DNA of 64,000 nt from an uncultured Porphyromonadaceae bacterium. Lineage in GTDB: Bacteria; Bacteroidota; Bacteroidia; Bacteroidales; Muribaculaceae. A program made the translations under genes and the position numbers. The notes below the pieces were generated by a model. That model had not been told where the DNA came from. It saw only the letters and a list, made by a program, of their open reading frames with translations, and did no database searches. The stretch's first letter is position 1, and each line of letters begins with the position of its first letter. Shown one piece after another: positions 8,961-16,030 of the stretch. The stretch covers positions 1 to 64,000 of the forward strand of contig CAMWLC010000006.1 of assembly GCA_947174995.1 (NCBI GenBank), given 5' to 3'.

Positions 8961-9887
8961 TCAATCGTTAGCGTGGTTCCGGGTTTTGAAGAATTTGCCG
9001 AAAGCGATGAGCAGAGTGGTGACGATGGCGCTTGCGATGCAAAGCCATGGGAATCCCTCGGAAGCGAACCCGCTCTCACGTATCCCCTCGGGCAGCAGAC
9101 CCCTCAGACTCATCCATGTGATCACCACCACCATGGAGTTGTTGAGCGCGTGTGCTGTGGCAGATGCCCATACGGACCGGGTCCAGAGGAGAATATAGCC
9201 GAACCACGCCCCCATGAGCAGCCGGGGGAAGAATCCGAAAAACTGGAAATGAATCGCGCTGAACACGAAAGCCGTGACCCACACCGCAATGTGCCGGTTG
9301 ACACCGTTGAGGGTCAGCATACGCTGCATCCCTCCGCGGAAAAAGAACTCCTCTGCAATACCCGTGAGAATACCGATCACGGCAATTCCGCTGACGAGGC
9401 CTCCGATGGATGTGGTTTCCATCAGGGTCTCCCCCACCGCCCCATTCATCTCCTCCATTTTTCTGAGTGTCTCCTCAAGTCCCGACAAGGCGCCACCGAA
9501 GGATATGTGTTCATTCCAGCAGACTATCTGATCCATCGCCGGGACTGAAGCGAAGTATATCAGGATGATGCCGGCCAGGGCGGAGAGCGAAAATCCCTTG
9601 TCGGCACAGAGAGCCTGCAAAGGTTTGGTCCCCATTATCCGCCAGCTCACCACGGCCGGAAGGATGAAAGCGAGGACAGCCTGAGTCGCCGAGGTCACGA
9701 GAAGAGCCGTGCGGGTATGCCCCGGGATCATGACATCGACACCCGCCGTTACGAAACCTGTCAGAAAAAGTCCGGCAAGCAGTGTGCCGAGAAGCAGGAG
9801 CAGTCCGCCGGCTATGTTGAAGTGTCCGGCCACGCTACCCGGTGAGGGGCGACCGGAGGGAGTGAGGGGGGGGTGGTTGGAGGCCAT
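8961..9887 (-). CDS. CPBP family intramembrane glutamic protease
   Basis: 308 aa, polytopic, with about eight hydrophobic helices. The CPBP/Abi (Rce1-like) active-site motifs are in order: EEFFFR (EExxxR), FVFSAIHF (FxxxxxH) and HALNN (HxxxN). Family members are CAAX-type membrane proteases, some tied to bacteriocin self-immunity; no bacteriocin gene is nearby, so the substrate is unknown. The ORF track begins at a TTG (9902) overlapping the lptB stop. The ATG at 9887, 11 nt after that stop, is more likely. It sits inside an otherwise housekeeping operon. Confidence 0.85.
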   Translation of the reverse strand: MASNHPPLTPSGRPSPGSVAGHFNIAGGLLLLLGTLLAGLFLTGFVTAGVDVMIPGHTRTALLVTSATQAVLAFILPAVVSWRIMGTKPLQALCADKGFSLSALAGIILIYFASVPAMDQIVCWNEHISFGGALSGLEETLRKMEEMNGAVGETLMETTSIGGLVSGIAVIGILTGIAEEFFFRGGMQRMLTLNGVNRHIAVWVTAFVFSAIHFQFFGFFPRLLMGAWFGYILLWTRSVWASATAHALNNSMVVVITWMSLRGLLPEGIRESGFASEGFPWLCIASAIVTTLLIAFGKFFKTRNHAND

Positions 9888-9898
9888 CTGGGGAAAGG

Positions 9899-10771
9899 TC
9901 AATTGAATTTCTTACGTCGGAAAATGAAGTTTCTGCCGAGATATTTCTCTCTCACCACGGGATTTTCCGCGAGTTCCTCGCTTGTGCCCTGGAAGAGGAT
10001 GCGCCCTTCGAAGAGAAGGTACGCGCGGTCGGTGATGCTGAGTGTCTCCGGTGCGTTGTGGTCCGTGATGAGGATGCCTATGTTCTTCTCCTTGAGTTTG
10101 TAGACCACCTGCTGAATGTCTTCCACCGCGATGGGGTCAACACCCGCGAAGGGCTCGTCAAGCATTATAAACTTGGGATTGATGGCCAGACAGCGGGCTA
10201 TCTCCGTGCGTCGGCGCTCGCCGCCGGAGAGCTGGTCGCCGAGATTGCGTCTCACCTTCTCGAGATTGAACTCCGCAATCAGGCTTTCGAGCTTCTCTTT
10301 CTGATATTCTTTAGAAGTATTGGTCATCTCGAGAATAGCACGGATATTGTTTTCCACACTCAGCTTGCGAAACACCGATGCCTCCTGCGGGAGGTATCCT
10401 ATGCCGAGCTGTGCACGTTTATAGACCGGGAGCGAGGTGATGTCCTTGTTGTCCAGGAAAATCTTGCCTCCGTTGGGCGAAATAAGACCGGTTGTCATAT
10501 AGAATGTGGTGGTCTTGCCCGCTCCGTTCGGACCGAGAAGCCCTACGATCTCACCCTGGCGCACATTGATCGACACCTGGTTGGCCACGGTGCGTCGTCC
10601 ATATCGTTTCACGAGGTTATCGGTGCGCAGCACACCCGGCTCCGGAGTCTCCGAAACGATTTCCGCAGCAAATTCCTCCCCGTCGGGGAGCTGAACGACC
10701 GCCGGCTCGACATCCACGCTCTCGCGCAGGTCAGGCGCCACATCCTTTACGGCCTTGTGGAAAAATCTCAT
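9899..10771 (-). CDS. lptB: LPS export ABC transporter ATPase LptB
   Basis: 290 aa. The cytoplasmic ATPase powers lipopolysaccharide extraction by LptFG. Walker A is GPNGAGKTT (residues 80-88), with signature LSGGERRR, Walker B FIMLDEP and switch His in LITDHN; the [12 protein letters not shown] start of the LptB core is typical. Unusually, about 46 residues precede this core and are acidic and Pro/Val-rich. The ATG at 10771 overlaps the udk stop (ATGA), which supports the long form; an internal GTG near the core is the alternative start. Confidence 0.93.
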   Translation of the reverse strand: MRFFHKAVKDVAPDLRESVDVEPAVVQLPDGEEFAAEIVSETPEPGVLRTDNLVKRYGRRTVANQVSINVRQGEIVGLLGPNGAGKTTTFYMTTGLISPNGGKIFLDNKDITSLPVYKRAQLGIGYLPQEASVFRKLSVENNIRAILEMTNTSKEYQKEKLESLIAEFNLEKVRRNLGDQLSGGERRRTEIARCLAINPKFIMLDEPFAGVDPIAVEDIQQVVYKLKEKNIGILITDHNAPETLSITDRAYLLFEGRILFQGTSEELAENPVVREKYLGRNFIFRRKKFN

Positions 10772-11403
10772 TGTCTCTCGGATATGCTGGTGAACGAGGG
10801 AAGCAGCGAGCGGATATAGTCCGTGAGGAGCTTGATGGCCACATTATTGTGTCCGCCCTGGGGCACTATGAGGTCGGCATACCGTTTTGAAGGTTCGATA
10901 TAAAGCTCGTGCATCGGCTTGAGCATGGACTGATAGCGGTCACACACCATCTGGGGGGTACGTCCGCGCTCGATGCAGTCGCGTGAGATCACGCGGATGA
11001 GCCGCTCGTCGGCGTCTGCATCCACAAACACCTTCACATCCATGGCGTCGCGGAGTTCCTTGTCGGTGAGCACAAGAATACCCTCCACCACCACTACATC
11101 GCGCGGCTCCACATGGACCGTTTCCTTCAGGCGCGAGCAAGTGATGAAATCGTAGGTAGGCATTTCGATGGCTCTCCCCTCCTTGAGTTCCTTGAGATGA
11201 CTTGACAGCAGGCTCCACTCAATGGAGGCGGGCTCGTCATAATTCATCTTCAGGCGTTCCTCAAGCGGGATATGGGCGTTGTCCTTATAATAGCAGTCCT
11301 GGGGTATGACCGCCACTTCATCCTTCGGAAGACTTTCGATAATCTTGCGTACCACGGTGGTCTTTCCCGAGCCGGTGCCTCCGGCGATTCCGATTATAAT
11401 CAT
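10768..11403 (-). CDS. udk: Uridine kinase
   Basis: 211 aa from the ATG at 11403, where the P-loop strand [16 protein letters not shown] begins. The ORF-track extension to 11445 is upstream leader containing a -7 box. It phosphorylates uridine and cytidine in pyrimidine salvage. The conserved blocks [20 protein letters not shown] and [17 protein letters not shown] are present. It is the first gene of the operon leading into lptB. Confidence 0.93.
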   Translation of the reverse strand: MIIIGIAGGTGSGKTTVVRKIIESLPKDEVAVIPQDCYYKDNAHIPLEERLKMNYDEPASIEWSLLSSHLKELKEGRAIEMPTYDFITCSRLKETVHVEPRDVVVVEGILVLTDKELRDAMDVKVFVDADADERLIRVISRDCIERGRTPQMVCDRYQSMLKPMHELYIEPSKRYADLIVPQGGHNNVAIKLLTDYIRSLLPSFTSISERQ

Positions 11404-11442
11404 CTGAGTGTGGGTTGTTGTCGGTTTTCGATATTCCGGAAA

Positions 11443-11450
11443 CAAAATTA
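11443..11450 (-). promoter_or_regulatory. Candidate -7 box for the udk operon
   Basis: The complement of CAAAATTA gives TAATTTTG, a match to the Bacteroidetes -7 element, 39 bp upstream of the udk ATG. No clear TTTG appears at the -33 spacing, so support comes from the -7 box alone. Confidence 0.4.
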
Positions 11451-11558
11451 CAAAAAAATATTAATATTTCACGGCCATAATGCCATATTCTTTTGTTTCT
11501 ATTAACGGATACCGCCCTTTTCACACTCCACGAGGCGGTGAGTTTGCTCAGAAATAGT

Positions 11559-11566
11559 TAACTTTG
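11559..11566 (+). promoter_or_regulatory. -7 box directly before mlaE
   Basis: TAACTTTG ends only 4 nt before the ORF's first ATG (11571). No good -33 TTTG is seen 20 bp upstream. If used, the transcript would be essentially leaderless, or translation would start at a later ATG. Confidence 0.5.
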
Positions 11567-11570
11567 CACC

Positions 11571-12317
11571 ATGATAGTATCATCCCTGCAGACATTCGGA
11601 AAATACTGCATTTTCATGACACGTGTTTTCCGGGCGCCCGACAAAGCGAGTGTGTCGGGCAAGGCCATAATCAGCGAAATCTCCAAGTTGGGAGTGGACT
11701 CCATTCCGCTGGTCGTCATAATATCCCTCTTCATCGGAGCCGTGATCGCCATTCAGATGACGATCAATATCGTGTCGCCGCTGATCCCGAGCTATTCCAC
11801 GGGACTTGCCACTCGCGAGATCCTGCTGCTTGAGTTCTCCTCCACGATGATGTGCCTGATCCTCGCGGGCAAAGTCGGAAGTAACATCGCCTCCGAAATA
11901 GGCACGATGCGTGTCACGGAGCAGATAGACGCCATGGACATCATGGGCATCAATTCGGCCAACTTCATAGTGCTTCCGAAAATAATAGGATTCGTGGCCT
12001 TCGTGCCGGTGCTCTGCGTGCTCTCGATGTTCGTGGGCCTTGTCGGCGGATGGGCCGTGGCGCGGTTCACGACCATGCTGACGGTGGAGAACTACATTTA
12101 CGGCATACAGTCTTTCTTCAACGAGTGGTATGTCTGGTACGGCATCATAAAGACCGTGGTGTTCGCCTACATCATCGCCTCCGTGGCGGCTTTCTACGGC
12201 TATTACGTCAAGGGTGGCTCCCTGGAGGTCGGCAAGGCGAGCACAAACGCGGTAGTGGCCAGTTCGATTCTCATACTTCTCGCTGACGTCATTCTTACTA
12301 AACTTCTTCTGCAATGA
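11571..12317 (+). CDS. mlaE: MlaE-type lipid ABC transporter permease
   Basis: 248 aa. It is a polytopic permease of the MlaE/TTG2B family, which moves phospholipids between inner and outer membranes to keep outer-membrane asymmetry. It shows the typical central block LLLEFSSTMMCLILAGKVGSNIASEIGTMRVTEQIDAMDIMGIN, where an EIGTM-type motif couples to the ATPase. It overlaps mlaF by 4 bp (ATGA). No MCE-domain (MlaD) gene follows. The ATG lies 4 nt after a -7 box; M16 is an alternative start. Confidence 0.92.
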   Translation: MIVSSLQTFGKYCIFMTRVFRAPDKASVSGKAIISEISKLGVDSIPLVVIISLFIGAVIAIQMTINIVSPLIPSYSTGLATREILLLEFSSTMMCLILAGKVGSNIASEIGTMRVTEQIDAMDIMGINSANFIVLPKIIGFVAFVPVLCVLSMFVGLVGGWAVARFTTMLTVENYIYGIQSFFNEWYVWYGIIKTVVFAYIIASVAAFYGYYVKGGSLEVGKASTNAVVASSILILLADVILTKLLLQ

Positions 12318-13120
12318 TCGAGGCCAAGCATGTATCCAAATATTTCGACGGCTCCCAGGTGCTGTATGACATCAATGCCGTCTTCGAGACCGGAAAGACC
12401 AACCTCATTATAGGCCAGAGCGGCTCGGGCAAGACTGTATTCATGAAGTGCCTCATCGGCCTGATGCGTCCCGAGGAGGGGCAGATACTGTATGACGGTC
12501 GCCTTCTCCGCTCCATGAACGCCCAGCAGCAGAAGGAGCTGCGCATGGAGATAGGTATGCTGTTTCAGGGTTCGGCGCTCTTCGACAACGAGACGGTGCT
12601 CGGCAACGTCATGTTTCCGCTCAAGATGTTCTCCCCCCTCTCCCATGCCGAGCAGCTCGAAAGGGCGCATTTCTGCATCCAGAGGGTGGGACTGACTAAT
12701 GCCGACTCCAAGTATCCTTCGGAAATCTCGGGCGGTATGCAGAAACGTGTGGCCATCGCGCGTGCGATAGCGCTCAATCCCAAGTATCTCTTCTGCGACG
12801 AACCGAACTCCGGACTCGACCCTCGCACATCCATCATGATAGACGAGCTGCTGAGCGACATCACCCATGAATACGGCATGACGACCATCATCAACACTCA
12901 TGACATGAACTCAGTGCTCGGCATCGGCGAGCACATCATATTTATCAACCGAGGGCATTGTGACTGGACCGGCAACGATCGTGACATTTTCCGTTCCGAC
13001 TCTCAGAGCCTCAACGATTTCGTGTTCGCATCCAAACTCTTCCGTGAGGTGAAACGCTTCCTTCAGGTGGAATACGAGAACGGCAAGGAGGTCGGAGGCA
13101 TACCATTGGAAAAAGTATGA
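12314..13120 (+). CDS. mlaF: MlaF-type lipid ABC transporter ATPase
   Basis: 268 aa ATP-binding subunit that partners with the preceding MlaE. Walker A is GQSGSGKTV, the signature ISGGMQKRVAIARA, Walker B LFCDEPNSGLDP and the switch His IINTHD. It is coupled by 4-bp overlaps both to mlaE upstream and to lipB downstream (ATG 13117, TGA 13118-13120). Confidence 0.92.
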   Translation: MIEAKHVSKYFDGSQVLYDINAVFETGKTNLIIGQSGSGKTVFMKCLIGLMRPEEGQILYDGRLLRSMNAQQQKELRMEIGMLFQGSALFDNETVLGNVMFPLKMFSPLSHAEQLERAHFCIQRVGLTNADSKYPSEISGGMQKRVAIARAIALNPKYLFCDEPNSGLDPRTSIMIDELLSDITHEYGMTTIINTHDMNSVLGIGEHIIFINRGHCDWTGNDRDIFRSDSQSLNDFVFASKLFREVKRFLQVEYENGKEVGGIPLEKV

Positions 13121-13785
13121 TTTGCATCAAGCATCTGGGACTCGCTCCCTACAGACCGGTGTGGGACATTCAGAAGCGCCTTCACACCGAGATGGTCAAT
13201 AAAAAGCGAGAGGGTGAGAAAGTGTCCGGGGAGTGGCTCCTCACCGTGGAGCATACCCCGGTGATTACCCTCGGCAAGCACGCCAAAGAGGAGAATCTGC
13301 TATTTTCGCCCGAGCGGTTGCTCGAGAGAGGCGTGGAGTGCATACGTATCGAGCGGGGGGGAGATGTCACTTATCACGGCCCCGGACAACTCGTGATCTA
13401 TCCCATCCTTGATCTCGAGCTTCATCATCTCGGCGTGAGGGCATACGTGAATCTGCTTGAAGAGGCCGTCATCCGTACCATCGCCGAGTATGGCGTCAGG
13501 GGTGAAAGGATTGAGGGCGCCAGCGGAGTTTGGATAGGGGGCGGCACACCGCAGGAGCGCAAGATATGCGCCTTGGGAGTGAAGTGTACCCGCTTCGTGA
13601 CCATGCACGGTCTCGCCCTGAACGTCAATACTGATCTGACGGGATTCAGCCTCATCAACCCCTGCGGATTCATCGACAAGGGGGTAACGTCGCTTGAAAA
13701 GGAAACCGGGGCCAAGTTGGATTTCAATGCCATCAGGGGCACGCTCGTGCGCCATCTGCTCATACTCCTCAACAGCCATGAATGA
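13117..13785 (+). CDS. lipB: Octanoyl-[ACP]:protein octanoyltransferase
   Basis: 222 aa. It transfers octanoate from acyl carrier protein to lipoyl domains, and LipA (19734-20618 here) then inserts sulfur. Landmarks are RGGDVTYHGPGQL, KICALGVKCTRFVTMHGLALNV with the catalytic Lys, and NPCGFIDKGVTSLEKE with the acyl-accepting Cys. The 5' end overlaps mlaF by 4 bp, and its last 8 bp overlap the AspT-like gene. Confidence 0.94.
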   Translation: MICIKHLGLAPYRPVWDIQKRLHTEMVNKKREGEKVSGEWLLTVEHTPVITLGKHAKEENLLFSPERLLERGVECIRIERGGDVTYHGPGQLVIYPILDLELHHLGVRAYVNLLEEAVIRTIAEYGVRGERIEGASGVWIGGGTPQERKICALGVKCTRFVTMHGLALNVNTDLTGFSLINPCGFIDKGVTSLEKETGAKLDFNAIRGTLVRHLLILLNSHE

Positions 13786-14986
13786 CGTAATCGACTGGCT
13801 GGCGGACATCTTCCGTCAGAATCCAATCATCCCCGTATTTCTTACCATCGGAATCGGTTTCTGGCTCGGGCAGCTTCGCTACAAAATGATTTCCCTGGGA
13901 GTGGTGGCTGCCACTCTTCTTGTAGGCGTCGTGATCGGTCAACTCGACATTCCGATACCTCCGATGGTGAAGTCCATGTTTTTCATTCTGTTTCTCTTTT
14001 CCATCGGTTACAGTGTCGGCCCGCAGTTTTTCCACGCTCTCAAGGGCAACGGTCCGCGGCAGATGCTCTTTGCCGTGGTGGAGGCCGCGATTTGTGTGGC
14101 CACGGTGTGGGGAGCGGCTAAACTTATGGGATACAACACTGGCACCGCCCTGGGAATGTTCGCCGGATCGCAGACCTGCTCTGCTTCACTCGGCGTCATA
14201 CACGACACCATTGCCGGAATACCATTGCCGGCGGCCGAGAAGGACTCCATGCAGGCCGTAGTGCCCGTTTGCTATGCCGTGACGTATGTGTTCGGCGCGA
14301 TCGGCTCCGTGTGGTTCCTTTCCATCATCGGCCCCATGATGTTAGGGGGATTGGGCAAGGTGCGTGCGGAAGCCAAGGAGATTGAGAAAAGCACGGCCAC
14401 TGAATCGACAACAAAGGAACCGACAACCTCCGCTCGAAAGCAAAGTGACTCGACCGACATGATATTCATAAGCCTCGGCATAGCCGTCGGTTGTTTTTTG
14501 GGTGCTCTTTCATTCAGGCTTGAGAGTGTCCCGGTGTCACTGAGCACCACGGGGGGAGCATTGCTCACAGGCCTTGTGCTTGGCTATTGGCGCAACCGCC
14601 ATCCTAAATTCGGTTATATACCTCCGGCAGTGGTATGGTTTCTCGACAATCTCGGATTGAATCTTTTCATAGCCGTTGTGGGGCTTACGGCCGGGCCGAC
14701 ATTCATACCGGCTATCAAGGATGTAGGATTATCGATGGTAGGCATCGGCGCCGTAGCCACGATAGTGCCGATGGTGCTGTGCATACTAATAGGCAAGAGG
14801 ATTTTTCGTTTTTCCGGACCCGAGACCCTGGGTTGTGTGGCGGGAGCCAGATGCTGTGCCGCCGCCATAGGTGCCATTCAGGACAGCGTCGACAGCACGA
14901 TTCCGATGATCGGCTATACCGTCACCTACGCCACCGCCAATTTCATCCTCGTATTCTCCAGCCTCGTGATTCTCTTCACCGTTTAG
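13778..14986 (+). CDS. AspT/YidE/YbjL-type transporter lacking RCK domains
   Basis: 402 aa from the ATG at 13778; the ORF-track start at 13694 lies inside lipB in another frame. It contains two homologous membrane halves, with parallel motifs FAGSQTCSASLGVIHDT and VAGARCCAAAIGAIQDS. Known members of the AspT/YidE/YbjL family are about 550 aa and have two TrkA-C (RCK_C) domains between the halves. Here a short Ser/Thr/Lys-rich linker (STATESTTKEPTTSARKQ) replaces them. Amino-acid or dicarboxylate exchange is the family activity; the substrate here is unknown. It overlaps lipB by 8 bp. Confidence 0.82.
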   Translation: MNDVIDWLADIFRQNPIIPVFLTIGIGFWLGQLRYKMISLGVVAATLLVGVVIGQLDIPIPPMVKSMFFILFLFSIGYSVGPQFFHALKGNGPRQMLFAVVEAAICVATVWGAAKLMGYNTGTALGMFAGSQTCSASLGVIHDTIAGIPLPAAEKDSMQAVVPVCYAVTYVFGAIGSVWFLSIIGPMMLGGLGKVRAEAKEIEKSTATESTTKEPTTSARKQSDSTDMIFISLGIAVGCFLGALSFRLESVPVSLSTTGGALLTGLVLGYWRNRHPKFGYIPPAVVWFLDNLGLNLFIAVVGLTAGPTFIPAIKDVGLSMVGIGAVATIVPMVLCILIGKRIFRFSGPETLGCVAGARCCAAAIGAIQDSVDSTIPMIGYTVTYATANFILVFSSLVILFTV

Positions 14987-15174
14987 TAGAGGAGGCTTCC
15001 ATCCCCTCGGGAAAGGATCAAACCTTATTCATACAAGATTGCCTATTAAAAGACATCGCACGCGATGTCCCTACGTTTCGGGCCGTGATACCCTATATAG
15101 AATGAGGAGGCCCGGAGGCCTCCTCTACTTGGATGGTTGATGCGTAATGAGGAGGCCCGGAGGCCTCCTCTACT
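14987..15174. repeat. Cluster of intergenic palindromic elements
   Basis: The gap between the converging AspT-like and OmpA-lipoprotein genes is mostly repeats. A degenerate unit TAGAGGAGGCTTCCA... begins right after the stop codon (14987-15008). A palindrome GACATCGCACGCGATGTC is at 15052-15069. Two identical 29-bp direct repeats lie at 15101-15129 and 15146-15174, each an inverted repeat GAGGAGGC...GCCTCCTC. The hairpins could terminate both genes. Related units occur at 49686-49764. Confidence 0.8.
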
Positions 15175-15176
15175 GG

Positions 15177-15872
15177 TCAGAGTGTTCCGTTTTCGGCTTT
15201 CTGCACCATGGTCTTGTTGGCCATAATGTAGACCTCCACGCGACGGTTCTGTGCGCGTCCGGCAGCCGTTTCGTTAGAGGCTACATAGTCCGCCATGGGA
15301 ATACCCTCGGCCATGATGCGCGTGGGCGATACACCTTCGTTCACGAGGTAGCTGAGCACGGCGTCGGCACGGCCCGTGGCCACCTTCTGGTTGGCCGACA
15401 TGCTTCCGGTGTTGTCGGTGAAACCGTACACGCGTACATCGGTGTCGGGATTGTTCTTCAGGGAAGTGGCGAAAGCGGCAAGGTCGCTCTTTGCGGTCGC
15501 GTTGAGTGTGGTGCCGTTAGTCGGGAACAGGATACCACCCTCGAAAGTCACCTTGATGGCCTTCAGACCGTTGGCATCCGTAACGGTATCCACGGTTGCC
15601 TTGTTGGCCAACTCCTTCTGGAGCTCCTTGGCCTGCTTGTCCATCTTGTTGCCGATGAGCATACCGGCTCCTGAGCCTACGACAGCACCGATAGCGGAAC
15701 CGATAGCCGCGCCCTTGCCGCCGCCGATGAGAGCGCCGATACCTGCACCCGCGCCTGCGCCTGCACCGCCGCCGATGAGAGCGCCCTTACCGAGATTGGA
15801 CATATTGCAGGATGTGCCCGCGAAGAGAGTGGCTGCCAGAGCCACTGATACAAAAATCTTGGATGTTTTCAT
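15177..15872 (-). CDS. OmpA family lipoprotein with glycine zipper
   Basis: 231 aa from the ATG at 15872; the ORF-track start at 15944 adds a non-signal extension. A signal peptide ends at C22 (LFAGTSC-N), a likely lipoprotein site. A glycine-zipper segment of alternating Gly/Ala follows (GAGAGAGIGALIGGGKGAAIG..., about 30-70). The C-terminal OmpA/MotB peptidoglycan-binding domain holds VYGFTDNTGS and AGRAQNRRVEVYI. It probably tethers the outer membrane to peptidoglycan. It is monocistronic and divergent from dnaE. Confidence 0.9.
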   Translation of the reverse strand: MKTSKIFVSVALAATLFAGTSCNMSNLGKGALIGGGAGAGAGAGIGALIGGGKGAAIGSAIGAVVGSGAGMLIGNKMDKQAKELQKELANKATVDTVTDANGLKAIKVTFEGGILFPTNGTTLNATAKSDLAAFATSLKNNPDTDVRVYGFTDNTGSMSANQKVATGRADAVLSYLVNEGVSPTRIMAEGIPMADYVASNETAAGRAQNRRVEVYIMANKTMVQKAENGTL

Positions 15873-15960
15873 AGACTTCTTAATAGTTATCTTGTGGTGA
15901 ATATGTAAACCGGCGCGGAGAGGTCGCCTTATAGCATAACACATTTTGGTTAAAAGTGTT

Positions 15961-15992
15961 CTTGCGCATTTCCGACTTTTTTATTAATTTTG
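15961..15992 (+). promoter_or_regulatory. dnaE promoter
   Basis: TAATTTTG at 15985-15992 with CTTG (3/4 match to TTTG) at 15961-15964, spacer 20 bp. Bases 15977-15998 are identical over 22 bp to the gyrA promoter region (52425-52446), including six Ts before the -7 box and the GTAGTC after it. Confidence 0.65.
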
Positions 15993-16030
15993 TAGTCAGG
16001 GCCGCGTGGACCCGATAAACCGACATCAGA

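Noticed and set aside
15101-15174. Two identical 29-bp repeats considered as a minimal CRISPR
   Set aside because: Only two copies, fully self-complementary, a 16-bp spacer, no cas genes, and relatives of the repeat occur elsewhere as single palindromes.
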